DNA of 52,683 bases from Bacillota bacterium (lineage in GTDB: Bacteria; Bacillota; Clostridia; Tissierellales; Tissierellaceae), in assembly GCA_030602225.1 (NCBI GenBank), contig JAUWAD010000003.1:1-52683 (forward strand). Direction: 5' to 3'. A program made the position numbers and the translations under genes. This document shows positions 17,184-26,448 of the stretch, in pieces. A model generated the notes under the pieces. The model was not told where the DNA came from, searched no databases, and was given only the letters and a program-made list of their open reading frames with translations. The stretch's first letter is position 1, and the number at the start of each line of letters is the position of its first letter.

Positions 17184-18470
17184 TTAATAAAGTTTAACTG
17201 TTAGGTTATGATAACCTATTTCAGATGTTGAACCTATAACGGCATTAAGCTCACACTTCATACTACCATCATCATTTATACATCCTTCCCATCCACCAGC
17301 AAGTGTAGCAATTGCCTCTGGATTACCTAGTACCTTCTCAGCTGGAGGTAAATTGACAACATGACTTACATTACCTGCTGAAACAACAGCAACAGCTTCC
17401 TTAGTAGTATCAGCAAGCGGCTGGCTCATTCCATCCCATCCTGAACATTCGTCAGTTATTAGTACTGTCTTAATTCCTGAGTCCTCCAATCTCTTACAGA
17501 TCATAAGTAAATCTGAATCTGGATTTCCATAACCTTCCTCAGAAATTATAACTCCATCTGCTCCAAGGCTCTTACAAAGCTTTGCAGTATAGTCACAAGT
17601 TCTAAACTTACCTTCTAATGTTGTTAATTCAGGAGTTAAGATTACTCCCATGAAGTTTATATCCTTACCATGTCTGTTGTATAGGTCAATTATTGAAGAG
17701 TTATTCTGATGTTGATAAGTTGTTATCTTGTCACAAGCAGCAACACAGTTTCCACTTATTACTGCACCATCAAGTTCTTCATTTGGATGAATTAGTGTTG
17801 GTAAGATCTTCTGACTGTTCACTCCATATATATAACCATCGTGTAATAATCCTTGTGAAATTAACATTTCTACATAAAGAACCTTTGGAAGGTCAGGATA
17901 CTTATTAGTTTCCTCGAATATACTTCCCATTTCATATACTTCTACTTCATCACTAGTTATGTTTCTAGCCACTTCTCCAACTATCTCAGCAGCTCTTAGT
18001 CCAGCGATTCTCACCGTTGTTTCATGGTCATGTGGTTGAAGTCCATCAACAACGCTAATATCAACAACTATATTGTATGTAGTTGAAAATGGAGTCCACT
18101 TTGCTCCTTCTCCCCACATATCAACAACACCTTCCTGGAATCCCACTATATCTCCAATTGTTACTATTGCAGCCCCACTAAGAACATTCACAACACCTGA
18201 TCCCAACTGCTCCATCTTTGTAGTAACTCCTGGGAATCCATTTCCTGAACCTTCAACTTTAACTCTCGGTTCTATTACATCTTTTACTGGAATAATTCTA
18301 GTCTTATCTCCAGGTTTCGCAATGTCAACCTTCACGCTCTTAACATTTACATCCTCCATCAAACCATCGATGATAACTTGTGGGTCTATTGTTAGAAGAC
18401 CATTTTCAAACTTCATTTCATTTCCTAATGCCAAATCAGTTACTTTGATTTTTCTTAATTCTAATTTCAA
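17184..18470 (-). CDS. grdE: Glycine/sarcosine/betaine reductase component B, proprotein subunits (GrdE family)
   Basis: This 428-residue proprotein of component B matches GrdE in length. The motif VISGNCVAACDK places Asn241-Cys242 at the known self-cleavage site, which yields two subunits and a carbonyl group at the new N-terminus for binding the substrate amino group as a Schiff base. It works with GrdB in the cytoplasm. The start codon is TTG, supported by AGGAGGTG seven or eight bases upstream. It sits between grdX (17 bases) and grdB (14 bases) in one operon. Paralogues GrdG (sarcosine) and GrdI (betaine) share this motif, so the symbol is a family label. Confidence 0.93.
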   Translation of the reverse strand: MKLELRKIKVTDLALGNEMKFENGLLTIDPQVIIDGLMEDVNVKSVKVDIAKPGDKTRIIPVKDVIEPRVKVEGSGNGFPGVTTKMEQLGSGVVNVLSGAAIVTIGDIVGFQEGVVDMWGEGAKWTPFSTTYNIVVDISVVDGLQPHDHETTVRIAGLRAAEIVGEVARNITSDEVEVYEMGSIFEETNKYPDLPKVLYVEMLISQGLLHDGYIYGVNSQKILPTLIHPNEELDGAVISGNCVAACDKITTYQHQNNSSIIDLYNRHGKDINFMGVILTPELTTLEGKFRTCDYTAKLCKSLGADGVIISEEGYGNPDSDLLMICKRLEDSGIKTVLITDECSGWDGMSQPLADTTKEAVAVVSAGNVSHVVNLPPAEKVLGNPEAIATLAGGWEGCINDDGSMKCELNAVIGSTSEIGYHNLTVKLY

Positions 18471-18487
18471 AATCTACACCTCCTGGA

Positions 18488-18871
18488 TTAATTTATAGAC
18501 TTTAGTCTTTCATGTTCATTTATTGCTTCGTTTAAAAGTTGTATATCTATCATTGCATAATCATCCTTATGCTGATAATCTGTTTTTCGGTTGAAAGTAT
18601 TCTTTCTGTAATCTTCGATACTGTTTTCTGCAATACTTACATGGAATTCATTAAATTCTTTTTGGTAACTACTCAATAAAACTGACCTGTATGGTGAAAA
18701 CATCATTCTTATGCTAGCTCCTAAAGGGTGTGTAATCAATTCATGTCCTTGATGCACCATATCCCTTACCTTTACTAATAACTCCTCAAGAGTTAACTCT
18801 AAGTAAACGCTGTTGGTGAAACTTTCCCTTACTATGGGATTATTGGTGATAATTAAGTAGTCCTTGTTCAT
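18488..18871 (-). CDS. grdX: GrdX family protein, first copy
   Basis: The 127-residue protein has the GrdX hallmarks YLIITNNPIV near the N-terminus and VHQGHELITHPLGASI near residue 60. GrdX commonly leads glycine reductase operons; its function is not established. The ATG at 18871 is preferred because GAGGAG lies eight bases upstream and overlaps a further upstream ATG. This copy departs from the usual HPLSGSxKPNETPY block, reading HPLGASIRMMFSPY, whereas the copy at 26.1-26.4 kb keeps it. It is the first gene of the grdX-grdE-grdB-ykvI operon. Confidence 0.87.
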   Translation of the reverse strand: MNKDYLIITNNPIVRESFTNSVYLELTLEELLVKVRDMVHQGHELITHPLGASIRMMFSPYRSVLLSSYQKEFNEFHVSIAENSIEDYRKNTFNRKTDYQHKDDYAMIDIQLLNEAINEHERLKSIN

Positions 18872-18954
18872 GGCAACACTCCTCATACTATTTTATTAAT
18901 TTCAGATTTCACCCTTTCTTTTGTCTATTTTTTATCAAGTTGTATTTATTTATT

Positions 18955-18994
18955 ATTCTACATGTTTTTTAATTGTATTTCAATAGTATTTCAA
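18955..18994 (-). promoter_or_regulatory. Promoter and candidate GntR operator of the grd operon
   Basis: The -35 box TTGAAA (18978-18983) and -10 box TAGAAT (18955-18960) are exactly 17 bases apart. Two adjacent 11-bp repeats on the minus strand, TTGAAATACTA (18984-18994) and TTGAAATACAA (18973-18983), overlap the -35. GAAATACAA also lies in the gntR promoter, so this is a candidate binding site for the neighbouring regulator. Confidence 0.68.
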
Positions 18995-19002
18995 AAATAA
19001 TT

Positions 19003-19043
19003 AATAAAAAAATACCACTTAAGATTTTTCCATCTTAAGTGGT
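19003..19043 (-). terminator. Terminator after gntR
   Basis: ACCACTTAAGAT (19014-19025) pairs perfectly with ATCTTAAGTGGT (19032-19043). On the minus strand the hairpin runs into ATTTTTTTATT. Confidence 0.92.
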
Positions 19044-19048
19044 GTATT

Positions 19049-19690
19049 TTACAACATTTCGTTTTTTATTTTTGAAACAAACTCATCAATATGCTCTCTA
19101 GTATACTTTTCTGCCTTTTCAACATCCTTTTCCTTTATTGCCTGGAGTACTTTCCCAAGGGAATCTGTGAAAAGGGTGATATCATCAAAATACCTTTCAC
19201 AATAATGCCACAGTCTTTCTGTATGATAGTGAAGGTTTGTAAGTATATCCTCTAGCCATGGATTGTCACAACTTGAAAATATGATTTCGTGAAACTCTTC
19301 ATCATCATTAATGGCCTCTTGATAATCTGTTTCTATATCGTAATGCTCCAATCTTTCTACAATTTCTTCCAATCTAGCCAAGTTCTCTGGTGTTATTCTC
19401 TCCACTGCCAATCTAGTTGCAAATGGATCCAATTCCCTTGTGACTTCAAACACAGCCTTCATCTTCCTAAAATCCATAGGGGCAACTTGTGCTCCAAATC
19501 TTGGGATTATGTTAAGAAGCTTATCACTACTAAGCATTTGAAATACCTTTCTAATTGGCGTCCTGCTTATATTAAATTCCTCGGCAAGATCCACTTCATT
19601 TAGTATTTCCCCAGGCTCATATTCAAGGTGAATAATTCTAGATTTTAGTATCTCATATATCTGTTCAGTTTGTATTTTGTTTTCTTCCAT
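19049..19690 (-). CDS. GntR family regulator, FCD (FadR-like) subfamily
   Basis: This 213-residue protein has an N-terminal winged helix (about 8-68, with LAEEFNISRTPIRKVFQML as the recognition region) and an all-helical FCD ligand domain (about 75-210). Metal ligands Asp130 and His134 (DEEFHEII) and the last histidine, His200 (REHIDEF), are present. The middle histidine seems replaced, the usual EH position reading DS near residue 177. It lies between pyk and the grd operon, with its own promoter carrying the same GAAATACAA motif as the grd promoter. It probably controls itself and the grd genes in response to a small carboxylate or amino acid; this is inferred. Confidence 0.85.
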   Translation of the reverse strand: MEENKIQTEQIYEILKSRIIHLEYEPGEILNEVDLAEEFNISRTPIRKVFQMLSSDKLLNIIPRFGAQVAPMDFRKMKAVFEVTRELDPFATRLAVERITPENLARLEEIVERLEHYDIETDYQEAINDDEEFHEIIFSSCDNPWLEDILTNLHYHTERLWHYCERYFDDITLFTDSLGKVLQAIKEKDVEKAEKYTREHIDEFVSKIKNEML

Positions 19691-19724
19691 AATCCTATAC
19701 TCCTATATTTTGTCTTCAAGTAGT

Positions 19725-19753
19725 ATTATAGTTGTATTTCTTAAAATGTGCAA
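19725..19753 (-). promoter_or_regulatory. Promoter of gntR with shared motif
   Basis: The -10 box TATAAT (19725-19730) lies 17 bases from TTGCAC (19748-19753). GAAATACAA (19732-19740) fills the spacer next to the -10, where a bound regulator would block transcription. The -35 is poor. Confidence 0.6.
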
Positions 19754-19758
19754 ATAAA

Positions 19759-21516
19759 TTATAGTACTTTTGCATTACCCTTATATATCTGCCCTGTACT
19801 TGAATCCACTGTTACAATATCTCCATCCTTAAATAATGTGGTTGCATCTTCAACTCCAACCACTGTGGCCTTGTTTAAGTTAAGCCCCACAATTGCCGCA
19901 TGGGATGTTAGCCCACCTTCTTCTGCAATTATAGCAGATGCTCTTTCCATAAACTTAACCATATCCTTATGGGATGCTTTGCATACAAGAATGTCTCCAT
20001 CTTCAAATGTTGATAATAGTTCATCCTCTGAGTTTCCGATTACAATTCTTCCTGTTCCCACTTTATTGCCAATGCCCATACCTGTGGTTATTATTTTCCC
20101 TATGGTATGGACTTTAATCATATTAGTTGTTCCAGCTAAGCCAACTGGAATACCTGCTGTTATTACAACTAGATCTCCCTCTTCAACATATCCTGCCTCC
20201 ATTGTTGCAGAGATTGATAATTCAATTACTTCATCCGTTGAATTACTCTCTGGAGCTAGTACTGGGTATACTCCCCATTCTAGAGCCATCTTTCTCATTA
20301 CGCTCTCTTTGGTTGTTGCAGCTATTATTGGTGCCTTTGGTCTAAATTTTGAAATGGCCTTTGATGTATACCCTGATGAGGTGGCAGTTATTATAGCCTT
20401 TGCTCCCAAATCCGCTGCAGTGTTTACAGTAGCCTTTGATATGGCATTTGTAGTGCTTATTTCATTGCCAACTGATTTACTTTTAAGCATTTCCTTGTAA
20501 TCCAATGAGTTCTCAATATTTATTGCTATATTATACATGGTTCTTACTGCCTCCAGGGGATACTTTCCAGCTGCCGTTTCTCCTGATAGCATTACTGCAC
20601 TACTACCATCAATAATTGCATTGGCCACATCGGTTACTTCTGCTCTGGTTGGTCTTGGGTTTCTAATCATGGAATCCAACATCTGGGTTGCAGTTATAAC
20701 TGGTTTCCCTGCAACGTTACATTTTCTAATCAATTCTTTCTGAATTAAAGGTATCTCTTCAGTTGGTACTTCAACGCCAAGATCTCCCCTTGCAACCATT
20801 ATTCCATCACTAACATGGATAATCTCATCAATATTATCCAATCCCTGCTGATTTTCAATCTTTGAAATAATGTCTATATTTAAGCCACCATTATCCTCTA
20901 AAACCCTTCTGATATCATTTACATCAGCAGCTTTTCTAACAAAGGAAGCTGCAATGAAGTCCACATCGTTTTTAACCCCGAATTTAATATCTGATATATC
21001 CTTCTCTGTCAAAGCAGGTAAATTGATGTTTACATTTGGCACATTAACTCCCTTGTGATTTTTTAATATACCTTCATTCAGTGCTTCCATCTTTATATCA
21101 GTATCAGTTATTTCTTTGACCCTAAATTCTATAAGCCCATCATCTATAAGAATTATCCCTCCTACAGATACATCATTTGGCATTTCCTTATATGAAACAC
21201 CTATTATGGTTTCATCACCTAATATGTCCCTGGTTGTAAGAGTAAAATCCTGTCCTTGCTTGATTTCAACAATACCATCCTTGAAATTACCAAGTCTGAT
21301 TTCTGGTCCCTTAGTATCCAGCATTATTGCTACTGGAATACCCAACTCTTCCCTAACCTTTTTTATATTGTCAATTCTCCTTTGATGTTCTTCATGATCA
21401 CCATGGGAAAAGTTTAATCGACATACATTTACACCTTGTTTGATTAATTTCTTAAGCATTTCCTCGGACTCTGATGCAGGTCCGATAGTTGCCACTATCT
21501 TGGTTTTCTTTAACAT
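19759..21516 (-). CDS. pyk: Pyruvate kinase with C-terminal PEP-utilising domain
   Basis: This 585-residue enzyme converts PEP and ADP to pyruvate and ATP. The catalytic barrel begins KIVATIGPASES and contains the catalytic lysine in SKIENQQG and the metal-binding MVARGDLGVE. The extra C-terminal domain, with GGLTSHAAIVG near residue 540, is the mobile phosphohistidine-like domain found in Firmicute pyruvate kinases and explains the length. GGAGG precedes the ATG. It follows pfkA by 11 bases in the dnaE-pfkA-pyk run. No terminator is visible before gntR, so some read-through into gntR is possible. Confidence 0.96.
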   Translation of the reverse strand: MLKKTKIVATIGPASESEEMLKKLIKQGVNVCRLNFSHGDHEEHQRRIDNIKKVREELGIPVAIMLDTKGPEIRLGNFKDGIVEIKQGQDFTLTTRDILGDETIIGVSYKEMPNDVSVGGIILIDDGLIEFRVKEITDTDIKMEALNEGILKNHKGVNVPNVNINLPALTEKDISDIKFGVKNDVDFIAASFVRKAADVNDIRRVLEDNGGLNIDIISKIENQQGLDNIDEIIHVSDGIMVARGDLGVEVPTEEIPLIQKELIRKCNVAGKPVITATQMLDSMIRNPRPTRAEVTDVANAIIDGSSAVMLSGETAAGKYPLEAVRTMYNIAINIENSLDYKEMLKSKSVGNEISTTNAISKATVNTAADLGAKAIITATSSGYTSKAISKFRPKAPIIAATTKESVMRKMALEWGVYPVLAPESNSTDEVIELSISATMEAGYVEEGDLVVITAGIPVGLAGTTNMIKVHTIGKIITTGMGIGNKVGTGRIVIGNSEDELLSTFEDGDILVCKASHKDMVKFMERASAIIAEEGGLTSHAAIVGLNLNKATVVGVEDATTLFKDGDIVTVDSSTGQIYKGNAKVL

Positions 21517-21527
21517 ATATAATCCTC

Positions 21528-22487
21528 CTAAATTGATAAAACTTCTGTTATATCGAATAATTCCTTTTGAAAAACCTTCTTCTGTTTTAAAGCTTCATTA
21601 ATATCTAAGTCTATTATTTCATTACACTTAAAACCTAATACTCTATTTGACTTATTCTCCAACAATAACTCCACAGCCTTTTTACCCATTCTGCTGGCCA
21701 TGATTCTATCAAATGAAGTCGGTGTTCCCCCTCTTTGAATATGGCCAAGTACTGTTACTCTAGTTTCAATTCCAGAAACATTTTCTATCTTCTCAGCCAA
21801 CTCAAATGAATTTCCAACTCCTTCAGCTAAGATAATTACATGGTGAAGCTTACCTCTATTTCTACCATTTATTACCTTTTGCATAATTATTTCAGGGTCA
21901 TACTCAACTTCAGGAATAATCACACTTTCTGCGCCTCCAGCAAGACCTGCAAATAAGGCTATATCCCCACAGTGCCTTCCCATTACCTCTATTATATTAG
22001 CTCTACCATGGGAAGATGAAGTATCTCTAATCTTACCTATTGCATCCACAACTGTCTCCACAGCTGTCATAAAGCCAATAGTATAATCCGTATAGGCTAA
22101 ATCATTATCAATGGTACAGGGAATACCAATTGTTGGAATACCCGCCTTGCTAAGAGCTTGCGCACCTTTAAATGTACCGTCTCCCCCTAGAACAACAATC
22201 CCATCCATATTATACACATCAATAACATTCAAAGCCTTCTTGAATCCTTCCTCTGTCATGAAATCCTCTGATCTTGCTGATTGGAGCACAGTTCCCCCTC
22301 TATGGATTATATCAGCTACTGAAGACACCTCCATATCATCAAGATTCCCATGAATCAATCCTTCATACCCTAATCTTATTCCAAGGATCCTTACCTTATT
22401 ATATATCCCAGTTCTTACAACTGCTCTAATTGCAGCATTCATACCTGGTGCATCTCCACCACTGGTTAAAACTCCTATTGTCTTCAT
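21528..22487 (-). CDS. pfkA: ATP-dependent 6-phosphofructokinase
   Basis: The 319-residue protein has the bacterial PfkA layout. [20 protein letters not shown] is at the N-terminus, GGDGTFKGA in the ATP site, [15 protein letters not shown] carries the catalytic aspartate, and [14 protein letters not shown] lies in the substrate/effector region. It phosphorylates fructose 6-phosphate using ATP, the committed step of glycolysis. Length and motifs are those of allosteric ATP-type enzymes rather than the pyrophosphate type. AGAGGAG precedes the ATG. It lies between dnaE and pyk, a gene order common in Firmicutes. Confidence 0.96.
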   Translation of the reverse strand: MKTIGVLTSGGDAPGMNAAIRAVVRTGIYNKVRILGIRLGYEGLIHGNLDDMEVSSVADIIHRGGTVLQSARSEDFMTEEGFKKALNVIDVYNMDGIVVLGGDGTFKGAQALSKAGIPTIGIPCTIDNDLAYTDYTIGFMTAVETVVDAIGKIRDTSSSHGRANIIEVMGRHCGDIALFAGLAGGAESVIIPEVEYDPEIIMQKVINGRNRGKLHHVIILAEGVGNSFELAEKIENVSGIETRVTVLGHIQRGGTPTSFDRIMASRMGKKAVELLLENKSNRVLGFKCNEIIDLDINEALKQKKVFQKELFDITEVLSI

Positions 22488-22507
22488 TTAATCATCTCCT
22501 CTAAGGG

Positions 22508-25500
22508 CTAATTTGATATCTTAACACAGTCTTTACCAATTAACTCCTGTAATTCTTCAATAACCTTAATACTGTCTTGTTCTATCCAAAGGCTTCTATC
22601 TGCAGCAACAGTCTTTTTACTATCCTCAAAATAAACATAAACTGGAGTTTCTCCAGGATACTTACTGAGAATGTTTTTTATCTCTGGTAAAAACCTTGAT
22701 GAGTTGTCCTTTGACAACTTTAAATATACCCTATTAAAGTTGAATTTATTTATAGGTTTAATACTTTCAGTTATTATTTTTGGATCTTCAACTTCAGATA
22801 TTGTCAATCGTCCTTCAACAACCACTATACTATCTTCTTCTATTATCTTGTGATTCTTCTCATATGTTGCTGGAAAGACAATGCACTCAATTGCACCATA
22901 TAGGTCTTCAAGGGTTATAAATGCCATCATGGAGTTGTTTCTTGTAACTTTGTTCTTCTTCTCCGTTATAATCCCAGCTATGGTAACCCTTTGACCATCC
23001 TTTACTCCAGTATCCTGAATAGTCTCATCCACACCTTCAGCTATTAGATCTGCAGTGGAAAAATTTGATAAGAAGTTTACTTCCTTTTCATAGGGCATTA
23101 AAGGATGCCCTGAAACATATATACCCAATATCTCTTTTTCCATTTGAAGCAAAGTATTTTGGGGAAACTCCTTTAAATCAGGTAATCTATCTTCGTACTT
23201 TACTTCCGTACTTTCAAACAAGGAGAATTGTCCTTCAATATTTCTTTTTCTATCTGAATGGATCCCATCTATTGTCTTTTCAAACACCGATAATAATTGA
23301 GCTCTATTTCCCTGTATGGAGTCCATGGCTCCAGCTTTGATTAAGCTTTCAACAGCTCGTTTATTCATAACAGAACTATCAACTTTTTCAATTCTCTCGA
23401 TAAAGTCAGTCAAACTTACAAAAGGTCCACTTTCTCTAGCCTTTACAACTGTACTTATAAAGTTGTGTCCCACATTCTTAACTGCCGAAAGTCCAAATCT
23501 AATCTTACCCTCATCAACAGTAAACTTCCCAATGGAGGAGTTTACATCTGGTGGCAATACTGTTATTCCAAGCCTTTTACACTCTTGTATATACAATGAA
23601 ACTTGGGATGTGCTTCCCATTATGGAAGAGATTAAAGCAGCCATAAATTCCACAGGATAATATACCTTCAACCATGCAGTTCTATATGCAATAACTGCAT
23701 AGGCAGCAGAGTGACTTTTATTAAAAGCATAATTTGCAAAATCAATCATAAGATCGAAAATCTTGGATGCTGTCTTTTCATCAACACCATTTCGTATGGC
23801 ACCAGTTAAGATCACTTCTCCACCATCATCAGTTTGACCATAGATAAAGTTCTTCCTTTCCTTTTCCATTACATCCATCTTTTTCTTTCCCATTGCCCTT
23901 CTAACCAGATCTGCCCTACCAAAGGAGTAGCCTCCCAACTTTCTAACTATCTCCATTACCTGCTCCTGATATACGATACATCCATAGGTTACATCTAGGA
24001 TTGGCTCTAAGGTTGGATGCAGATAAGATATCTGGGATTGGTCATGCTTGCAAGTAACAAATGTTGGAATCTGGTTCATTGGTCCAGGTCTAAACAATGA
24101 ATTTGCAGCTATTAGATCTTCAAATACATTGGATTTTAGTTCCTTAAGAAATGCTCTCATTCCAGGGCTTTCAAACTGGAATATTCCCAGGGTCTCTGCC
24201 TTGGCAAAAAGATCCAGCACCCTAACATCATCAAAACTTATCTTTGAAAAATCTATATCTAACTTATGGTTTTTCTTAATAAGGTCCACAGCATCTCTTA
24301 TAACTGTAAGAGTTCTTAAACCTAAAAAGTCCATCTTCAATAGTCCTAATTCCTCAAGTTCAAGCATTGTGAACTGGGTTGTTATGGCATCCCCATTTCT
24401 TAGTAAAGGTGCATATTTTGTCACAGGTTCCTTTGAAATAACGACACCAGCTGCATGTGTTGAAGTATGCCTTGGTAGACCCTCCACTGCCTTTGCCAAG
24501 TCGATAAGCCTTCTAACATCCTCATTAGCTTCATACTCATCTCTTAAGGTTTTGTTTATATCCAGCGCTCTATCAATTGTAATGCCTATTTCATTTGGTA
24601 TTTGCTTGGCAATATAATCAACCTCTCCATAAGGCATATTAATTGCCCTTCCCACATCCCTTATTGCCCCCCTTGCGGCCATGGTACCGAAGGTTGCTAT
24701 CTGGGCAACTCTATCTGAACCGTATTTGTTAATGACATATTGTATTACTTCTTCTCTTCTTTCATAGCAGAAGTCAATATCAATATCAGGCATGGTAATT
24801 CTCTCAGGATTGAGAAATCTTTCAAACAATAATCCATACTCTAATGGATCAATATCAATAATATTTAAAGCATAGGAAACTACACTTCCTGCAGCAGAGC
24901 CTCTACCAGGACCTACCATTATATTATTATCCCTTGCAAATTTTATAAAGTCCCAAACGATTAGGAAATAATCAGTATACCCCATCTGGATTATTACCTG
25001 GAGTTCATATTGGTACCGTTTCATTATTTCATCTGTTATGACTGGATATCTGTTTTTCAAACCTTCCATACATAACTCTTTTAGATAATCTTCCTTAGTG
25101 TAGCCCTCTGGGACTTGATAACTGGGAAGATGTAAAGTATTGAAATCCAACTCCACATTGCACATTAGAGCTATTTTATTTGTATTCTTTAGGGCTTCAT
25201 TATCCATGGGAAATAACGCTGACATTTCTTCAGGTGACTTTAGGTAGAACTCTTCTGATGGAAACCTCATTCTATCTTCATCCACTACAGTTTTACCTGT
25301 CTGAACACATAACAACACATCGTGTACCTTGGCATCTTCCTTTCTTAGATAATGAACATCGTTTGTTGCTATAAGTGGTATATTCATTTCTTTTGAAAGT
25401 TCTCTCAATATGTCATTTACTTTAACTTGCTCTGGTATACCATGATCTTGGAGTTCAAGGTAAAAATGATCCTGTCCAAATATATCATTATATATCCTAG

Positions 25501-25978
25501 CAACTTCCCTTGCCTTATCTATATTATTATCTAGAATGTGCTGTTGTACTTCTCCACCAAGACATGCAGACAAACAGATTATACCCTGTGAATGCCTTCT
25601 CAATATATCATGATCCACCCTTGGCTTATAGTAGAATCCATTTACATAACCTTCTGATACAATCTTCATTAGGTTTTCGTATCCTATATTATCCTTAGCT
25701 AATAAAACCAAATGATATTGGTTCTTATCCTTAGGTTCCTTTTCGTCATATTTATTCATTGCAACATAAACCTCAGAACCTAAAATTGGTTTTATCCCTT
25801 GTTTTTTAGCTTCTTTATAAAACTGGACTATTCCAAACATAGCCCCATGATCTGTTATGGCAATGGAATTCATTCCAAGGTTTTTAGTCTGAGTTATTAA
25901 ATCCTTTATACGGATTGAACCATCCAGAAGACTAAACTCAGTATGAACATGTAGATGAATAAATTCTGTGTTTCTCAT
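22508..25978 (-). CDS. dnaE: DNA polymerase III alpha subunit, DnaE type
   Basis: This 1156-residue replicative polymerase begins with a PHP domain (FIHLHVHTEFSLLDGSIR). The palm domain carries the catalytic aspartates in PDIDIDF near residue 400. A helix-hairpin-helix region follows in the C-terminal third, and an OB-fold near residues 995-1080 begins RVTIAGIITEKK. No exonuclease domain is inserted, so it is DnaE and not PolC. GAGGAG precedes the ATG. It follows the grdX copy 2 terminator and leads the dnaE-pfkA-pyk run; pfkA starts 20 bases after it. Confidence 0.97.
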   Translation of the reverse strand: MRNTEFIHLHVHTEFSLLDGSIRIKDLITQTKNLGMNSIAITDHGAMFGIVQFYKEAKKQGIKPILGSEVYVAMNKYDEKEPKDKNQYHLVLLAKDNIGYENLMKIVSEGYVNGFYYKPRVDHDILRRHSQGIICLSACLGGEVQQHILDNNIDKAREVARIYNDIFGQDHFYLELQDHGIPEQVKVNDILRELSKEMNIPLIATNDVHYLRKEDAKVHDVLLCVQTGKTVVDEDRMRFPSEEFYLKSPEEMSALFPMDNEALKNTNKIALMCNVELDFNTLHLPSYQVPEGYTKEDYLKELCMEGLKNRYPVITDEIMKRYQYELQVIIQMGYTDYFLIVWDFIKFARDNNIMVGPGRGSAAGSVVSYALNIIDIDPLEYGLLFERFLNPERITMPDIDIDFCYERREEVIQYVINKYGSDRVAQIATFGTMAARGAIRDVGRAINMPYGEVDYIAKQIPNEIGITIDRALDINKTLRDEYEANEDVRRLIDLAKAVEGLPRHTSTHAAGVVISKEPVTKYAPLLRNGDAITTQFTMLELEELGLLKMDFLGLRTLTVIRDAVDLIKKNHKLDIDFSKISFDDVRVLDLFAKAETLGIFQFESPGMRAFLKELKSNVFEDLIAANSLFRPGPMNQIPTFVTCKHDQSQISYLHPTLEPILDVTYGCIVYQEQVMEIVRKLGGYSFGRADLVRRAMGKKKMDVMEKERKNFIYGQTDDGGEVILTGAIRNGVDEKTASKIFDLMIDFANYAFNKSHSAAYAVIAYRTAWLKVYYPVEFMAALISSIMGSTSQVSLYIQECKRLGITVLPPDVNSSIGKFTVDEGKIRFGLSAVKNVGHNFISTVVKARESGPFVSLTDFIERIEKVDSSVMNKRAVESLIKAGAMDSIQGNRAQLLSVFEKTIDGIHSDRKRNIEGQFSLFESTEVKYEDRLPDLKEFPQNTLLQMEKEILGIYVSGHPLMPYEKEVNFLSNFSTADLIAEGVDETIQDTGVKDGQRVTIAGIITEKKNKVTRNNSMMAFITLEDLYGAIECIVFPATYEKNHKIIEEDSIVVVEGRLTISEVEDPKIITESIKPINKFNFNRVYLKLSKDNSSRFLPEIKNILSKYPGETPVYVYFEDSKKTVAADRSLWIEQDSIKVIEELQELIGKDCVKISN

Positions 25979-26021
25979 ATATTCACTCCTCAGTAACTAT
26001 AAGGATATTCTATCATTATAT

Positions 26022-26056
26022 TAAAAAAACAAAAAGCCTCCAAATCTAGAAGGCTT
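26022..26056 (-). terminator. Terminator after the whiA-HPr-grdX operon
   Basis: AAGCCT (26034-26039) pairs with AGGCTT (26051-26056) around an 11-base loop. The minus strand then reads TTTTTGTTTTTTT. It overlaps the stop codon of grdX copy 2 and separates that operon from dnaE. Confidence 0.88.
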
Positions 26057-26441
26057 AATAATGTCCCAGTTTTTCTATAACATTTTCCATCAAGGATAAA
26101 TCTATTACTCTGAAGTCATCCAATACCCCTTCTGGCCAATCTGGTGTCTTTCTGTTGGAAATAAACTTATTAGCAGTCTGAATGCTCTCTTCTATTATAA
26201 TAAGGCCTTGAGTATCCAACTCTGAAATATTCCCTGATATTATTATGCTCTTATATGGGGTTTCATTGGGTTTTATACTGCCTGATAGTGGATGTGTAAG
26301 TAACTGATGTCCACTGTGTATCTTTTTCCTTACATAATCCAATATGGAAAGATAGTCACTATCTTCTAAAAAATGTATATCAAACTTATTCTTAAATTTC
26401 TTACTAACAAGAATGTTGTTAGTAACCAGGATGTTTTTCAT
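26055..26441 (-). CDS. grdX: GrdX family protein, second copy
   Basis: This 128-residue protein keeps the canonical GrdX block HSGHQLLTHPLSGSIKPNET, and its N-terminus ILVTNNILV matches the family. It is not beside any reductase gene. It is the last gene of the nudix-whiA-HPr run, starting seven bases after the HPr stop codon, with its ribosome site AAGGAAG in the end of the HPr gene. A terminator follows directly. The function of GrdX is unknown. Its sequence is closer to the usual form than the copy beside grdE, which suggests that the two have diverged in role. Confidence 0.87.
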   Translation of the reverse strand: MKNILVTNNILVSKKFKNKFDIHFLEDSDYLSILDYVRKKIHSGHQLLTHPLSGSIKPNETPYKSIIISGNISELDTQGLIIIEESIQTANKFISNRKTPDWPEGVLDDFRVIDLSLMENVIEKLGHY

Positions 26442-26448
26442 ATCTCAC

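Noticed and set aside
19748-20500. A 250-codon plus-strand open frame opposite pyk
   Set aside because: It is antisense to the C-terminal half of pyruvate kinase and overlaps the gntR promoter; its composition is that of a shadow frame.
24048-24617. A 189-codon plus-strand open frame opposite dnaE
   Set aside because: It is antisense to the conserved polymerase region and no family features were seen.
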